Shown one piece after another: positions 1-8,740 of a DNA stretch of 64,000 nucleotides. Source of the DNA: 3-1-20CM-4-69-9 sp963833655 (lineage in GTDB: Bacteria > Actinomycetota > Thermoleophilia > Gaiellales > Gaiellaceae); the NCBI GenBank assembly GCA_963833655.1, contig CAWHYL010000004.1, positions 434,001 through 498,000 on the forward strand. Reading direction: 5' to 3'. The translations under genes and the position numbers were made by a program. The notes below the pieces were generated by a model. It worked only from the letters and a program-made list of their open reading frames with translations. It was not told the DNA's origin and made no database searches. The first letter of the stretch is position 1, and each line of letters starts with the position of its first letter.

Positions 1-1094
1 CCCTCCTCGATCCCGTAGTCGTCCTCGACGCCGAGCGTGCGGGCGCCGCGCCACGTCGCGCAGTCCAGCATCTGCGGGATCTCGTCCAAGCCGGACATGT
101 ACGTAAAGTGCAGTGCCAGCGACGCCGCGTCGACGAGGTCCGCCTTCCCGAGCAGGTACCAGGGGTCGACGATCACGTCGTTTCCGAGCGACACGTTGAC
201 ACCCTCGGCGAGCAGCTCCTTCAGCTGCGCGAAGCCGCGGCGCTTCGGATACGGGTCGAGGCGTCCCTGGATGAGCGAGTTCGCGTAGGGGTTGACGACG
301 ACGTTGATCCCGGCGCGCCGCAGGAAGCCGCGCAGCTTCGAGGAGTAGTACGGCTCGTAAGAGCCCATCGCCGTGCAGTGGCTCGCCGTGACACGCCCGC
401 CGAGGCCGTGCTGGACGCTGTTGTCGGCCATCACCTCGAGGAAGCGCGAATTGGGGTCGTCGGTCTCGTCGCAGTGGACGTCGATCCGGCGGCCGTACGC
501 TTTCGCGAGCTCGAACACGCGGTGCACCTCGCGGTGGCCGAGCTCCGTCGTCGGCTCATAGTGCGGGATCCCACCGACGCAGTCGGCGCCGAGCCGGAGC
601 GCGTCCTCGAACAGCTCCTCGTTCCGCGGGTCGGAGTAGATCCCGTCCTGCGGGAAGGCCGTCACCTGGATCGTCGCGACGTCGGCGAGCTCGTCGCGAA
701 CGCGCAGGAGCCCTCGCAGCGGCGCCTCGTTCTTGGCCGACACGTCCGCGTGTGCGCGGATGTAGAGCGTCCCCTGCGCGGCCGACCACCGGACGATCTC
801 CGACGCCCGGGCGAAGACGTCGTCGGCGGTGAGGCTCTCCTTCAGCTCGCCCCAGAGGTGGATCCCCTCGATCAGCGTCCCCGACTGGTTGTAGCGCGGC
901 CGCCCGGCGGTCAGCGACGCGTCGAGGTGCAGGTGGCAGTCCACGAGCGGCGGCGTTGCGAGCCGCCCGTCCGCGTCGACGACCTGTGGGGCGTCCGCGT
1001 CGAGGTCGGGCCCGATCCGGGCGAAGCGCCCGCCCTCGATCCCGACGTCGACGATCCGGTCGCCGACACGTACGTTCCGAACGAGGAGGTCCAT
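1..1094 (-). CDS. Cytosine deaminase-like metal-dependent amidohydrolase (C-terminus cut off by window edge)
   Basis: The minus strand is open from an ATG at 1094 to the window edge: 364 residues of a family normally a little over 400. The reading carries the CodA-type metal set: a CHLHLD motif near residues 53-58, VHCDE (His plus the catalytic-type Glu three residues on), a SHCTAMG histidine, and a GNDxxxDPW motif with the metal-binding Asp. Known members deaminate cytosine, creatinine or related cyclic amidines in the cytoplasm. Here it neighbours dihydropyrimidinase and a carbamoyl amidohydrolase, so a role feeding uracil or an N-substituted hydantoin into that route is inferred. The start is supported by TACGGT six bases upstream, a leaderless-type promoter shared with the divergent gene. 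The exact substrate is unknown. Confidence 0.9.
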   Translation of the reverse strand, partial: MDLLVRNVRVGDRIVDVGIEGGRFARIGPDLDADAPQVVDADGRLATPPLVDCHLHLDASLTAGRPRYNQSGTLIEGIHLWGELKESLTADDVFARASEIVRWSAAQGTLYIRAHADVSAKNEAPLRGLLRVRDELADVATIQVTAFPQDGIYSDPRNEELFEDALRLGADCVGGIPHYEPTTELGHREVHRVFELAKAYGRRIDVHCDETDDPNSRFLEVMADNSVQHGLGGRVTASHCTAMGSYEPYYSSKLRGFLRRAGINVVVNPYANSLIQGRLDPYPKRRGFAQLKELLAEGVNVSLGNDVIVDPWYLLGKADLVDAASLALHFTYMSGLDEIPQMLDCATWRGARTLGVEDDYGIEE

Positions 1095-1099
1095 CGCGT

Positions 1100-1106
1100 T
1101 ACCGTA
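1100..1106. promoter_or_regulatory. Palindromic bidirectional -10 element for two leaderless genes
   Basis: The 17-bp gap between the divergent starts contains TTACCGTAA. Read on the plus strand it gives TACCGT six bases before the GTG at 1112. Read on the minus strand it gives TACGGT six bases before the ATG at 1094. TANNNT followed by 6-9 bases and a start codon recurs across this window, so both genes are probably transcribed leaderlessly from one symmetric site. Confidence 0.6.
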
Positions 1107-1111
1107 AACAG

Positions 1112-2056
1112 GTGCCGGAGCCTCCGTACAGGCCGCTCGACGCCCAGGTGATCCCGCGCTTCGCCGGGATCAGGACGTTCATGCGCGCGCCGCACGTGAC
1201 CGAGCTCCGCGGCGTCGACGTCGCGGTGTTCGGGATCCCGTTCGACACGGCGACGACGTATCGCACAGGACCGCGCTTCGGCCCGGAGGCGATCCGCTCG
1301 GCCTCGGCGCTGCTCCGCCCGTACCACCCCGTCCACGACGTGAACGTCGTCGAGCGCCTGTCGATCGTCGACTACGGCGACCTCCCGGTCTCGCCGGGCG
1401 ACACGCAGCGGACGTACCGGCAGATCGAGGAGGCCCTCGCGCCGATCGTCGACGCCGGCATCTTTCCGGCCGCCCTGGGCGGCGACCACTCGATCACGCT
1501 CGCGGAGCTGCGGGCGCTCGCGACCAAGCACGGCCCGCTCGCGCTCGTGCAGCTCGACGCGCATGCGGACACGTGGGACGAGTACTTCGGTCAGCGCTAC
1601 TTCCACGGCACGACGTTCAAGCGCGCTGCCGAGGAAGGGCTGCTGGAGCCGAAGGCCTCGGTGCAGGCCGGCATGCGCGGGTCCGTCTACGCGGCGGGCG
1701 ATCTCGAGGGCGCCCGCGAGCTCGGGTTCACGGTGATCACGGCCGAGGAGCTGCGGACGCTGACGCCGGAGCAGTACGGCGAGCGCGTACGCGAGCGCGT
1801 GGGGGAGAGGCCGGTCTTCGTCTCGTTCGACGTCGACTTCCTCGACCCGGCCTTCGCGCCCGGCACCGGCACGCCGGAGATCGCCGGTTTCTCGACCGCG
1901 GAGGCCGTTGCGTTCGTCCGCGCGCTGCGCGGCATCAACCTCGTCGCCTGCGACGTCGTCGAGGTCTCGCCGTCGTACGACGGGCCAGGCCAGCAGACTG
2001 CCCTGGCCGCCGCAAACATGTTGTGGGAGCTGTTGGCGCTCCGCGCGCTCGGCTAG
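1112..2056 (+). CDS. Agmatinase/arginase-family ureohydrolase
   Basis: A 314-residue ureohydrolase hydrolysing a guanidino compound to urea plus an amine. All six manganese ligands of the family are visible: His126 (GGDHS), Asp149/His151/Asp153 (DAHAD) and Asp240/Asp242 (SFDVDFLDP), followed by PGTGTPE. Length fits agmatinase (about 300-320). I chose the GTG at 1112 because TACCGT lies six bases upstream and translation further upstream is low-complexity Arg-rich noise. Agmatine is the default substrate guess and would give putrescine, which the polyamine genes at 38-53 kb could consume. The immediate neighbours are pyrimidine/hydantoin genes, so guanidinobutyrate, guanidine or another guanidino substrate is equally possible. 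Confidence 0.88.
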   Translation: MPEPPYRPLDAQVIPRFAGIRTFMRAPHVTELRGVDVAVFGIPFDTATTYRTGPRFGPEAIRSASALLRPYHPVHDVNVVERLSIVDYGDLPVSPGDTQRTYRQIEEALAPIVDAGIFPAALGGDHSITLAELRALATKHGPLALVQLDAHADTWDEYFGQRYFHGTTFKRAAEEGLLEPKASVQAGMRGSVYAAGDLEGARELGFTVITAEELRTLTPEQYGERVRERVGERPVFVSFDVDFLDPAFAPGTGTPEIAGFSTAEAVAFVRALRGINLVACDVVEVSPSYDGPGQQTALAAANMLWELLALRALG

Positions 2057-2067
2057 ACCGACGCCGT

Positions 2068-2073
2068 TAAGGT
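2068..2073 (+). promoter_or_regulatory. -10 element (TAAGGT), leaderless-type
   Basis: TAAGGT ends six bases before the GTG at 2080, the same geometry as at 1112, 9660 and 12959. It implies that the deacetylase has its own promoter 11 bases after the upstream stop codon. Confidence 0.5.
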
Positions 2074-2079
2074 CGGCTC

Positions 2080-2922
2080 GTGATCCAGGCCGTCCTCTCC
2101 TTCGACGTCGATGCCGAGACGCCGATCCTCGTCGAAGGACGGCGCCACGCCGACAACGCCGGCGTCATGTCACACCAGGCCTACGGGCCGCTCGTCGGCG
2201 TCCCGCGCCTCCTCGACCTGCTCCGCGAATACCGGCTGCCGGCGACGTTCTTCGTGCCCGGGCTGACGGCCGAGCGGTACCCGGATGCAGTGGAGCAGAT
2301 CCTGGCCGCCGGGCACGAGATCGGCCACCACTCGTACGCGCACTTCAGCCCGATCGACCAGGACGAGGCCGCCGAGCGGTCGGACTTCGAGCGTGCCCTC
2401 GAGGCGCTCGCGCGCTTCGACGTCGAGCCGAAAGGCTTCCGCTGCCCCAGCTGGGAGCCGCAATGGCGGACGCCCGCGCTCGTCGCCGAGTTCGGCCTCG
2501 AGTACGACTCGAGCCTGATGGATGCGGACTCGCCGTACCTGCTGGAGACGAGCGCCGGCGACATCGTCGAGCTGCCGGTGCACTGGGCCCTCGACGACTG
2601 GGAGCAGTACGCGTACCTGCCGCGGCCGCCGTTCAGGAGCCCGATCGAGTCACCGCGGAAGGTGCTCGACCTCTGGATCTCCGAGCTCGACGCGATGCGC
2701 CGTCACGGCTGCCTCTTCGTTCTCACCTGCCATCCGTTCCTGTCGGGACGGCCGCACCGCGTGGAGGTCCTGCGAGCGCTGATCGAGCACGCGCTCGAGG
2801 CGAAGGACGTCGAGTTCGTCGAGGCGCGCGAGGCGGCGCGTCGCGCCCGCGACGACGACGGGCTCCCGCGTCGCCGCCTGGAGCCCGTCGTCGTCGACGA
2901 GAACGTGTATCCGGAGTACTAG
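2080..2922 (+). CDS. Polysaccharide deacetylase (NodB)-family hydrolase, PuuE-like
   Basis: A 280-residue cytosolic NodB-fold protein with no signal peptide. The N-terminal SFDVDAE holds the catalytic/metal Asp pair (Asp9, Asp11), and the HSYAH motif (His84, His88) supplies the metal histidines. FRCPSW and LTCHPF match later NodB motifs. Cytosolic members of this subgroup include PuuE-type allantoinases and related deacetylases acting on small amides rather than wall polymers. Its place beside dihydropyrimidinase, an NCS1 permease and a carbamoyl hydrolase suggests a cyclic-amide or ureide hydrolase, which is inference. The 3' end overlaps the convergent permease gene by four bases. Confidence 0.82.
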   Translation: MIQAVLSFDVDAETPILVEGRRHADNAGVMSHQAYGPLVGVPRLLDLLREYRLPATFFVPGLTAERYPDAVEQILAAGHEIGHHSYAHFSPIDQDEAAERSDFERALEALARFDVEPKGFRCPSWEPQWRTPALVAEFGLEYDSSLMDADSPYLLETSAGDIVELPVHWALDDWEQYAYLPRPPFRSPIESPRKVLDLWISELDAMRRHGCLFVLTCHPFLSGRPHRVEVLRALIEHALEAKDVEFVEAREAARRARDDDGLPRRRLEPVVVDENVYPEY

Positions 2923-4457
2923 ATCGCCGGCACGGCGCGGGGTTCGCCCGAAGGAGCTTCGCCGGCCTCGCTCGCAATATCGACGACTGCGCCCGCCGGG
3001 ACGCTCGTCTCGAGCGCGGGCTTGCTGAACGCGAGGATGCGCTTGATGTTCGGGGAGTGCTGCAGCGCCCAGACGATCCCGAGATACAGACCGCCGGCGA
3101 GCAGCCAGCACTCCACGGGGACCGGCCCCCAGTTGCGGGCGGTGTCGTAGCCGAGGTTGCCCGGCAGGATGGCGCTCGCAATCGCGCCGTACGCGACGGC
3201 GACGAGCAGCGAGACGACGGCCGGTGCGTTGAAGCGCCCTGCCTCCTGCCACGAGGGGACGTGCAGCAACGGCCGCGAGATGCTCAGCCGCTCCGGCAGC
3301 ACGAAGTGGTCGACAACCATGATCATCGTCGCGCACGGCACGGTGATCGCGAGGAACGTCGCCACGTCGAACCAGCCGTTCACGGCCTTGTAATTGACGA
3401 TCCACGCCGCCAGCCCGCCGCCGGCGGCGACGGCGAGGCACGTGTAGAGCCGGCGCCAGCTCCGCCAACCGCCGAGCAGGTTCTGGCCGGCGTTGACCGA
3501 CTCGTAGTAGTTGCCGTCGTTGATGGCGAACTGGCTGACCGTGGCGATGATCCACGCGAGCCAGAACGCTCCGAACAGCGAGTAGTGGACGCTGAAGTTG
3601 AACGGATCGGCGCTGCCGGCGAGCGTGAGCATCATCCAGCCGGCCATCGTGAAGAGCACGAACCACACGGCCGCGAAGAGGTACGTCGGCAGCGGCCAGG
3701 TGAAGCGCGGTTTGCCGTACCGCCAGAAGTCCGGCTCGTTTCCCCACATCGAGAAGCCGATCGCCGCTCCGATCGCGACCCAGAACGGCATGTTGCCGTG
3801 CGGGGTGCCGCCGAGGCTCCCGCTGTCCGTGATGAAGCCCTTCGCCACGAGGTAGATGCACCACACGATCAGGATCGGCGTCACGAGATACCGCGCGAAC
3901 ACGCTGATGCCCGTGAACCCGAAGAGGTTGTTGAAGATCATCACCACCGCGAGGATGATCGTCATCGCCTCGACGTGGCCCCAGCCGTAGAAGCCGTGCC
4001 ACAGATTGGCCAGCAGGCCTGCCTGGAAGCCGACCCAGCCGAGCGGGGCGATCAGCACGAAGAGCGAGACGATCACGGAGCCGCCGCTGCCGAAGATCGA
4101 TCGCGTGAGCAGCGAGTGCGTCTGCCCGGTGCGCGACCCGAGGTACGAGCCGAGCATCGCGTACGCGACGTACAGGAGATACCCGAGCGCCGCGATCCCG
4201 GCGGTGGCCGCCAGCGAATAGCCGCCGTCGTGGATCTCGAAGCCCAGCACCATGTAGGAAAAGCCGGCGACGAACGTCGTCCAGAGCCCCGCGAAGTGCC
4301 ACATCGGCCGCCTGCGGTCGAGCGGGACGATCCCGGTCTCGCTCGTGGAGTAGTCGTGCCGGATCGAACCCTCGAGCTCCTCTCGCTCGAACTCGAGGTC
4401 GGCGCGCAGATCGTCGACGTCGGTCGCGATCTCGTGCCGGGGGCGAGGCTCAGTCAC
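2919..4457 (-). CDS. NCS1-family nucleobase/hydantoin/allantoin permease
   Basis: A 512-residue integral membrane protein with about twelve hydrophobic segments between residues 55 and 470 and charged cytosolic ends. Segments such as GWVGFQAGLLANLW and FSMWGNEPDFWRYG fit the cytosine-purine/hydantoin permease family (PF02133), which imports nucleobases, allantoin or hydantoins by cation symport. The GTG start at 4457 has a GGGAGG ribosome site six bases upstream. It precedes dihydropyrimidinase in reverse order on the same strand, with a short gap, so it probably imports the substrate of that pathway. Which nucleobase or hydantoin cannot be told from sequence alone. Confidence 0.92.
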   Translation of the reverse strand: MTEPRPRHEIATDVDDLRADLEFEREELEGSIRHDYSTSETGIVPLDRRRPMWHFAGLWTTFVAGFSYMVLGFEIHDGGYSLAATAGIAALGYLLYVAYAMLGSYLGSRTGQTHSLLTRSIFGSGGSVIVSLFVLIAPLGWVGFQAGLLANLWHGFYGWGHVEAMTIILAVVMIFNNLFGFTGISVFARYLVTPILIVWCIYLVAKGFITDSGSLGGTPHGNMPFWVAIGAAIGFSMWGNEPDFWRYGKPRFTWPLPTYLFAAVWFVLFTMAGWMMLTLAGSADPFNFSVHYSLFGAFWLAWIIATVSQFAINDGNYYESVNAGQNLLGGWRSWRRLYTCLAVAAGGGLAAWIVNYKAVNGWFDVATFLAITVPCATMIMVVDHFVLPERLSISRPLLHVPSWQEAGRFNAPAVVSLLVAVAYGAIASAILPGNLGYDTARNWGPVPVECWLLAGGLYLGIVWALQHSPNIKRILAFSKPALETSVPAGAVVDIASEAGEAPSGEPRAVPAI

Positions 4458-4522
4458 TGCAAACCTCCCTCTGGACCCGGTATTGGGGACGACGCGAGTC
4501 TAAGCGGGAGGTCGGATCGCGT

Positions 4523-5935
4523 CTAGGCCGCGGCCGGCGTTCGCGCCTTCAGCTCCTGGCCGAACTTTGCCCGCGCGACGAACTGGCCGACGCCCGGCTC
4601 GGCGACGAGTTGGTCGCCCTCCACGAGCACGTTGCCGCGGAGCAGGACGACCTCGGGCGAGCCCGTCACCTCCGTGCCCTCGTAGAGGTTGTAGTCGGTC
4701 TTGGAGTGCTGGTTCGCCGCCGTGATCGTGAGCTTCTTCTCGGGATCGAAGACCACGATGTCCGCATCGGAGCCGACGGCGATCGTGCCCTTCCGCGGAT
4801 AGAGCCCGAAGAGCTTTGCCGGGTTGGTGCACAGGAGCTCGACCATCCGGTTGAGCGAGATCCGGCCGGCGCGGGCGCCGAACTCGTGGATCATCTGCAG
4901 CCGGTTCTCGAGCCCGGGACCGCCGTTCGGGATCTTGGAGAAGTCGTCCTTGCCCAGTGTCTTCTGCCCGTCCCAGAGGAAGGCGCAGTGGTCGGTCGAG
5001 ACCGCGCTGAGAATGTCGGTGCGCACCGCGTTCCACAACACGTCCTGGTTCGCCTTGTCGCGCGGCGGCGGTGTGTACACGTACTTCGCGCCCTCGAAGT
5101 CCGCCCGCTCGAGGAAGGTGTAGTCGACGAAGAAGTACTGCGTGCACGTCTCGCCCCAAACCTCCCAGCCCTTCTCGCGCGCGAGCGCGATCGGCTCGAC
5201 CGCTTCCTTGCACGACACGTGGACGACGTACAGCGGCGCGCCGGCGACGCGCGCGAGCTGGATCGCGCGGTTCGTCGCCTCGCCTTCCGTCTCCGGCGGG
5301 CGGGTCAGCGCATGCCAGTGCGGCTCCGTGTGCCCGTCGGCGAGCGCCTTCCTCACCAGCACGTCGATGGCGTCGCCGTTCTCCGCGTGCACCATCACGA
5401 GCGCACCCGTGTCTGCGGCCACCTCCATCGTCTTGAACAGCGTCTCGTCGTCGACCATGAGCGCGCCCTTGTACGCCATGAACAGCTTGTAGGACGTGAT
5501 CCCCTGGTCGGGGAGCGACGCCAGCTCCTCGAGCGTGCCGCCTTCGCGCAGGTCGGTGACCGCCATGTGGTAGCCCATGTCGATCACCTGCTTGCCGTTC
5601 GCCTTGCTGCGCCACTCTTCGATGGCGTCGGCGAACGTCGCTCCCGGCGGCTGGATGATGAAGTCGACGTGGCACGTGGTGCCGCCGAATGCCGCCGCCG
5701 TCTGCCCCGACTCGACGTCGTCGATCGTCGTCGTGCCGCCGAACGGCATGTCGAGGTGCGTGTGCGGATCGACGCAGCCGGGAAGCACGTACTTCCCGGC
5801 TGCATCGATCACCTTGTCTGCCTGGACGTCGAGCGACTCGCCGATGAGTGAGATCCGCTCGCCCTCGACGTAGACGTCGCCGGCGTAGTCGTCGGCCGCC
5901 GTGATGATGCGACCGCCTTTGATCAGTACGGACAT
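4523..5935 (-). CDS. Dihydropyrimidinase / hydantoinase
   Basis: A 470-residue amidohydrolase, the usual length for dihydropyrimidinase, which opens dihydrouracil, dihydrothymine or 5-substituted hydantoins to N-carbamoyl amino acids. The binuclear zinc site is complete: His58 and His60 (PHTHLD), the carbamylated Lys150 (SYKLFMAYKG), His183 (VHAEN), His239 (VHVSC) and Asp315 (STDHC). The start is the ATG at 5935 behind AAAGGAGGGA. It is cytosolic and probably co-expressed with the substrate-binding protein and permeases downstream in transcription order. Its product would be the substrate of the carbamoyl hydrolase at 9660. Confidence 0.95.
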   Translation of the reverse strand: MSVLIKGGRIITAADDYAGDVYVEGERISLIGESLDVQADKVIDAAGKYVLPGCVDPHTHLDMPFGGTTTIDDVESGQTAAAFGGTTCHVDFIIQPPGATFADAIEEWRSKANGKQVIDMGYHMAVTDLREGGTLEELASLPDQGITSYKLFMAYKGALMVDDETLFKTMEVAADTGALVMVHAENGDAIDVLVRKALADGHTEPHWHALTRPPETEGEATNRAIQLARVAGAPLYVVHVSCKEAVEPIALAREKGWEVWGETCTQYFFVDYTFLERADFEGAKYVYTPPPRDKANQDVLWNAVRTDILSAVSTDHCAFLWDGQKTLGKDDFSKIPNGGPGLENRLQMIHEFGARAGRISLNRMVELLCTNPAKLFGLYPRKGTIAVGSDADIVVFDPEKKLTITAANQHSKTDYNLYEGTEVTGSPEVVLLRGNVLVEGDQLVAEPGVGQFVARAKFGQELKARTPAAA

Positions 5936-5951
5936 CGCGGATCTCCCTCCT

Positions 5952-7082
5952 TTACTTGCCGCCTGCAGTAACTGCGACCTTCGCCTTCTTCCACTTCTTG
6001 CCCGTCAGATCGAGGCCCTGCTTCTTGAGCATCGCGTCGGCGGCCTTGGCCAGGTCGGTGCGATACGCCTCGTGTCCCGGAAGCTTCTTCAGGCCGGCGA
6101 ACTGCTTCGCGATCTTCGCCGTCCGCTTGTAGTCGACCGGATTCATGATCCCGATGCCGAGCGGCGCCGGCCAGACCAGCGCGTTGATCTCGTTCATCAT
6201 CCACGTCTGGTGACCGCGCGGCAGCGCCGTGCCGGCCTTGAGCGTGATGTTCACGCAGTCGCGCCAGTGGTCGCGGCAGTAGATCCAGCCCTTGAACGAC
6301 GCCGCGAGGAACTTCTTGGCGATCGCCTGGTTCTTCGCGCTCTTGAGCCAGTCGCCCGTCGTGAAGATGCCGTCCTCGAGCATGCCAGTGCCGACCTTCT
6401 GCATCGGGATGACGTTGAGGTCGCTGAGCTTCGTGAGCTTGCCCGTCTTCGGGTTCTTGCTCTCGAGCACCTGCGCGAGCTCGTTGTACGTCATCGCCGA
6501 CGCGGCGTCGGTCTGCCGCTTCATGAAGAAGTCCATGCTGAACGGCTGCTGGAAGATCTTGACGCCCTGCTGCTTGACGGGATCCATCCCGTTCTTGACG
6601 AGCGCTGCGAAGACCTCGTACTCGTTTCCGCCGAGCCAGTTCGCCACTGTCTTGTTCTTCATCTTCGCGACGGTGTTGATGCCGCTGTCCTTCCACGTGA
6701 TCAGCGTCAGACCGCTGCGCGTGAACACCTGCGCGATGTTCACGAGGTTCACGCCTTTGTCGCGCGACGACATCAGGCTCGGCAGCCAGTCGAGGCCGAA
6801 CTGCGCCTGGCCGCCCGCGACGACTGTCTCCGGAATGATGTCTGGGCCGCCGAGCTTGATGTTCACGTCGAGGCCCATCTGCTTGTAGTAGTTCTTCGCC
6901 TTCGCCGCGTAGTAGCCGGCGAATTGCGCCTGTGCCACCCATTTCAGCTGCAGCGTCACCTTCGTCAGCTTCGCGGCGTGCTTCGCCTGCGGCGCCGCGC
7001 CTGCACTGCCGATGGCCGCCCAGATCGCCACCCCGGCGATCACGGCCGCCAGGAGTCCCAAGCGGTACGTGCGGTGCTTCAT
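5952..7082 (-). CDS. ABC importer substrate-binding protein, NMT1/THI5 type
   Basis: A 376-residue exported protein: a Lys/Arg start, a hydrophobic stretch at residues 8-28 ending AAPQA, then a mature domain beginning KVTLQLKWVAQAQFAGYYAAK, the hallmark opening of NMT1/THI5-type and taurine/riboflavin-type binding proteins. These proteins bind pyrimidines, hydroxymethylpyrimidine precursors or sulfonates outside the membrane. Its place between dihydropyrimidinase and two permeases plus an ATPase makes a pyrimidine or hydantoin ligand likely. The ribosome site GAAGGGGAG stands close to the ATG. The C-terminal 20 residues are Lys-rich. Confidence 0.9.
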   Translation of the reverse strand: MKHRTYRLGLLAAVIAGVAIWAAIGSAGAAPQAKHAAKLTKVTLQLKWVAQAQFAGYYAAKAKNYYKQMGLDVNIKLGGPDIIPETVVAGGQAQFGLDWLPSLMSSRDKGVNLVNIAQVFTRSGLTLITWKDSGINTVAKMKNKTVANWLGGNEYEVFAALVKNGMDPVKQQGVKIFQQPFSMDFFMKRQTDAASAMTYNELAQVLESKNPKTGKLTKLSDLNVIPMQKVGTGMLEDGIFTTGDWLKSAKNQAIAKKFLAASFKGWIYCRDHWRDCVNITLKAGTALPRGHQTWMMNEINALVWPAPLGIGIMNPVDYKRTAKIAKQFAGLKKLPGHEAYRTDLAKAADAMLKKQGLDLTGKKWKKAKVAVTAGGK

Positions 7083-7127
7083 TGCTCCCCTTCCTCTGGT
7101 CGGTGCCCGGTCAATACTCGCCTGTTG

Positions 7128-7955
7128 CTAGTCGGTTGTCGAGGGCTCCCAGCGCAGCGCCAGACGCTCCGCCAGCGCGACTGCCAGGTAGAAGCCGATC
7201 CCGAACAGGCAGGCGACGAAGATCCCCGCCCACGCGTTCGTGTAGTCGAAGACCTGGTACTGGCTGCGGATCAGCGTCCCGAGGTCTCCCAGCGTTCCGC
7301 CGAAGTACTCGGCGACGATTGCGCCGATCATCGCGAGGACGCTGGCGACCTTCAGTCCGGTGAAGATGAACGGCAGCGCCGTCGGGAAGCGGACGCGCCG
7401 GAAGATCTCGAGCTCGCCGGCCGCATACGACCGCATCAGCTCGAGGGACTGCGGGCGCACGGACGACAGGCCCCGGAGCGTATTCACGAGCACGGGGAAG
7501 AAGCACAGCGCCGCTGCGATCGCAATTTTCGAGCTCTGGCCGAACGGCGAGAACCAGGCGTTCATGATCGGCGCGAACGCGATGATCGGAATCGCGTTGG
7601 CCGCGATCGCGTAGGGCATGATCGCGCGGCCCAGCGCCTGCCAGCGCGCGAGCACGAGCGCCAACAGGATCGCCGCGCTCGAGCCGATGAGGAAACCGAA
7701 GAACGCCTGCTGGAAGGTGAGCCAGCCGGCGTGGAGCAGGTCGCCGTGGTTGTCCCAGAACGCGCTCCAGATCGTCGAAGGTTGCGGCAGCAGGAATTTC
7801 TTGATCCCGAGCGCAGGCACGGCGAGCTGCCAGCCGCCGATGACGATCACGAGGACGAAGAGCGCCGGGATCCAGTCGCGGAGCCGCCGACCGACCATGC
7901 CGCTGAGGGCCTCGGTCGCAGCGGGCTCGACGGCGACCGGCGGGACCGCGCTCAT
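7128..7955 (-). CDS. ABC transporter permease (NMT1/taurine-type importer)
   Basis: A 275-residue permease with about six membrane segments and the cytoplasmic EAA-type loop around RSYAAGELEIFRRVRFPTALP that docks on the ATPase. The ATG at 7955 overlaps the upstream ATPase stop as ATGA, which fixes the start and indicates coupled translation. It pairs with the permease at 8737-9627, giving a heterodimeric membrane channel with one ATPase gene and one binding protein. Confidence 0.9.
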   Translation of the reverse strand: MSAVPPVAVEPAATEALSGMVGRRLRDWIPALFVLVIVIGGWQLAVPALGIKKFLLPQPSTIWSAFWDNHGDLLHAGWLTFQQAFFGFLIGSSAAILLALVLARWQALGRAIMPYAIAANAIPIIAFAPIMNAWFSPFGQSSKIAIAAALCFFPVLVNTLRGLSSVRPQSLELMRSYAAGELEIFRRVRFPTALPFIFTGLKVASVLAMIGAIVAEYFGGTLGDLGTLIRSQYQVFDYTNAWAGIFVACLFGIGFYLAVALAERLALRWEPSTTD

Positions 7956-8740
7956 GCAGGCGACCCCGCGGGACGGACGTCCAGGTCGGCGCCGAGGTGC
8001 AGCACTTCCCGCACCTGCGTGACGAGCTCGAAGAAGCGTGCGTCCTCTCGCGTGGCGGCGGTGCGAGGCTGCTGCAGATCGATCGGGATCACGTTCGAGA
8101 TCCGCCCGGGCCGCGGCGACATCACGACGACCCGCGTCGAGAGGAAGACGGCCTCTGAGATCGAGTGCGTGACGAACACGACCGTGCAGCCGCTGCGCTC
8201 CCAGATCCGCAGGAGCTCCATGTTCAAGCGCTCCCGCGTCATCTCGTCGAGCGCGCCGAACGGCTCGTCCATCAGGAGGAGCGCCGGGTCGAAGGAGAGC
8301 GCGCGCGCGATCGACACGCGCTGCTGCATACCGCCGGAGAGCTGCCACGGGTGATGCCGCTCGAATCCCGAAAGCTCGACGAGCGCGAGCATTTCCTCCA
8401 CGCGCTCCGTACGCTTCTGCCGATTCCACCCGGCGAGCTCGAGCGGGAGGGCGATGTTCCTGCCGACGGTACGCCAGTCGTACAGGACCGGATCCTGGAA
8501 GACGATCCCGTAGTCGCGGTCGCGCCGTGCCTGACGGGCCGGCTTTCCGTTGACGGTTGCACTCCCGCGCGTCGGTTCGATCAGGTCGCCGATGACCCGA
8601 AGCAGCGTCGACTTGCCGCACCCGGACGGCCCGATCAGGGAGATGAACTCGCCGTCCTCGATCTCGAGCGAAACGTCCTTCAACGCGACGGTGCCGCCGC
8701 CGAACTCCTTCGAGACGTTGTCGATCTTGACGACGTTCAT
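7952..8740 (-). CDS. ABC transporter ATPase (NMT1/taurine/nitrate-type importer)
   Basis: A 262-residue ATPase with Walker A GPSGCGKST, Q-loop FQDPVL, signature LSGGMQQR, Walker B LLLMDEP and switch FVTHS. The pattern VLYDWRTVGRN and the SISEAVFLSTRVVVMSPRPG segment are typical of the SsuB/TauB/NrtD importer group. The ATG at 8740 overlaps the preceding permease stop by four bases. It powers the importer formed with the adjacent permeases and the binding protein. Confidence 0.93.
   Translation of the reverse strand: MNVVKIDNVSKEFGGGTVALKDVSLEIEDGEFISLIGPSGCGKSTLLRVIGDLIEPTRGSATVNGKPARQARRDRDYGIVFQDPVLYDWRTVGRNIALPLELAGWNRQKRTERVEEMLALVELSGFERHHPWQLSGGMQQRVSIARALSFDPALLLMDEPFGALDEMTRERLNMELLRIWERSGCTVVFVTHSISEAVFLSTRVVVMSPRPGRISNVIPIDLQQPRTAATREDARFFELVTQVREVLHLGADLDVRPAGSPA

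Noticed and set aside
108..1151. 347-residue plus-strand open frame over the first gene
   Set aside because: The minus strand encodes a recognisable amidohydrolase through the same bases.
1908..4526. 872-residue plus-strand open frame opposite the NCS1 permease
   Set aside because: Arg/Pro/Asp-rich shadow translation with no domain; the opposite strand holds a clear membrane permease and the frame also covers the deacetylase in another register.
5901..8354. 817-residue plus-strand open frame over the dihydropyrimidinase/ABC region
   Set aside because: High-GC shadow of at least four well-recognised minus-strand genes; composition is RRDE-type noise.
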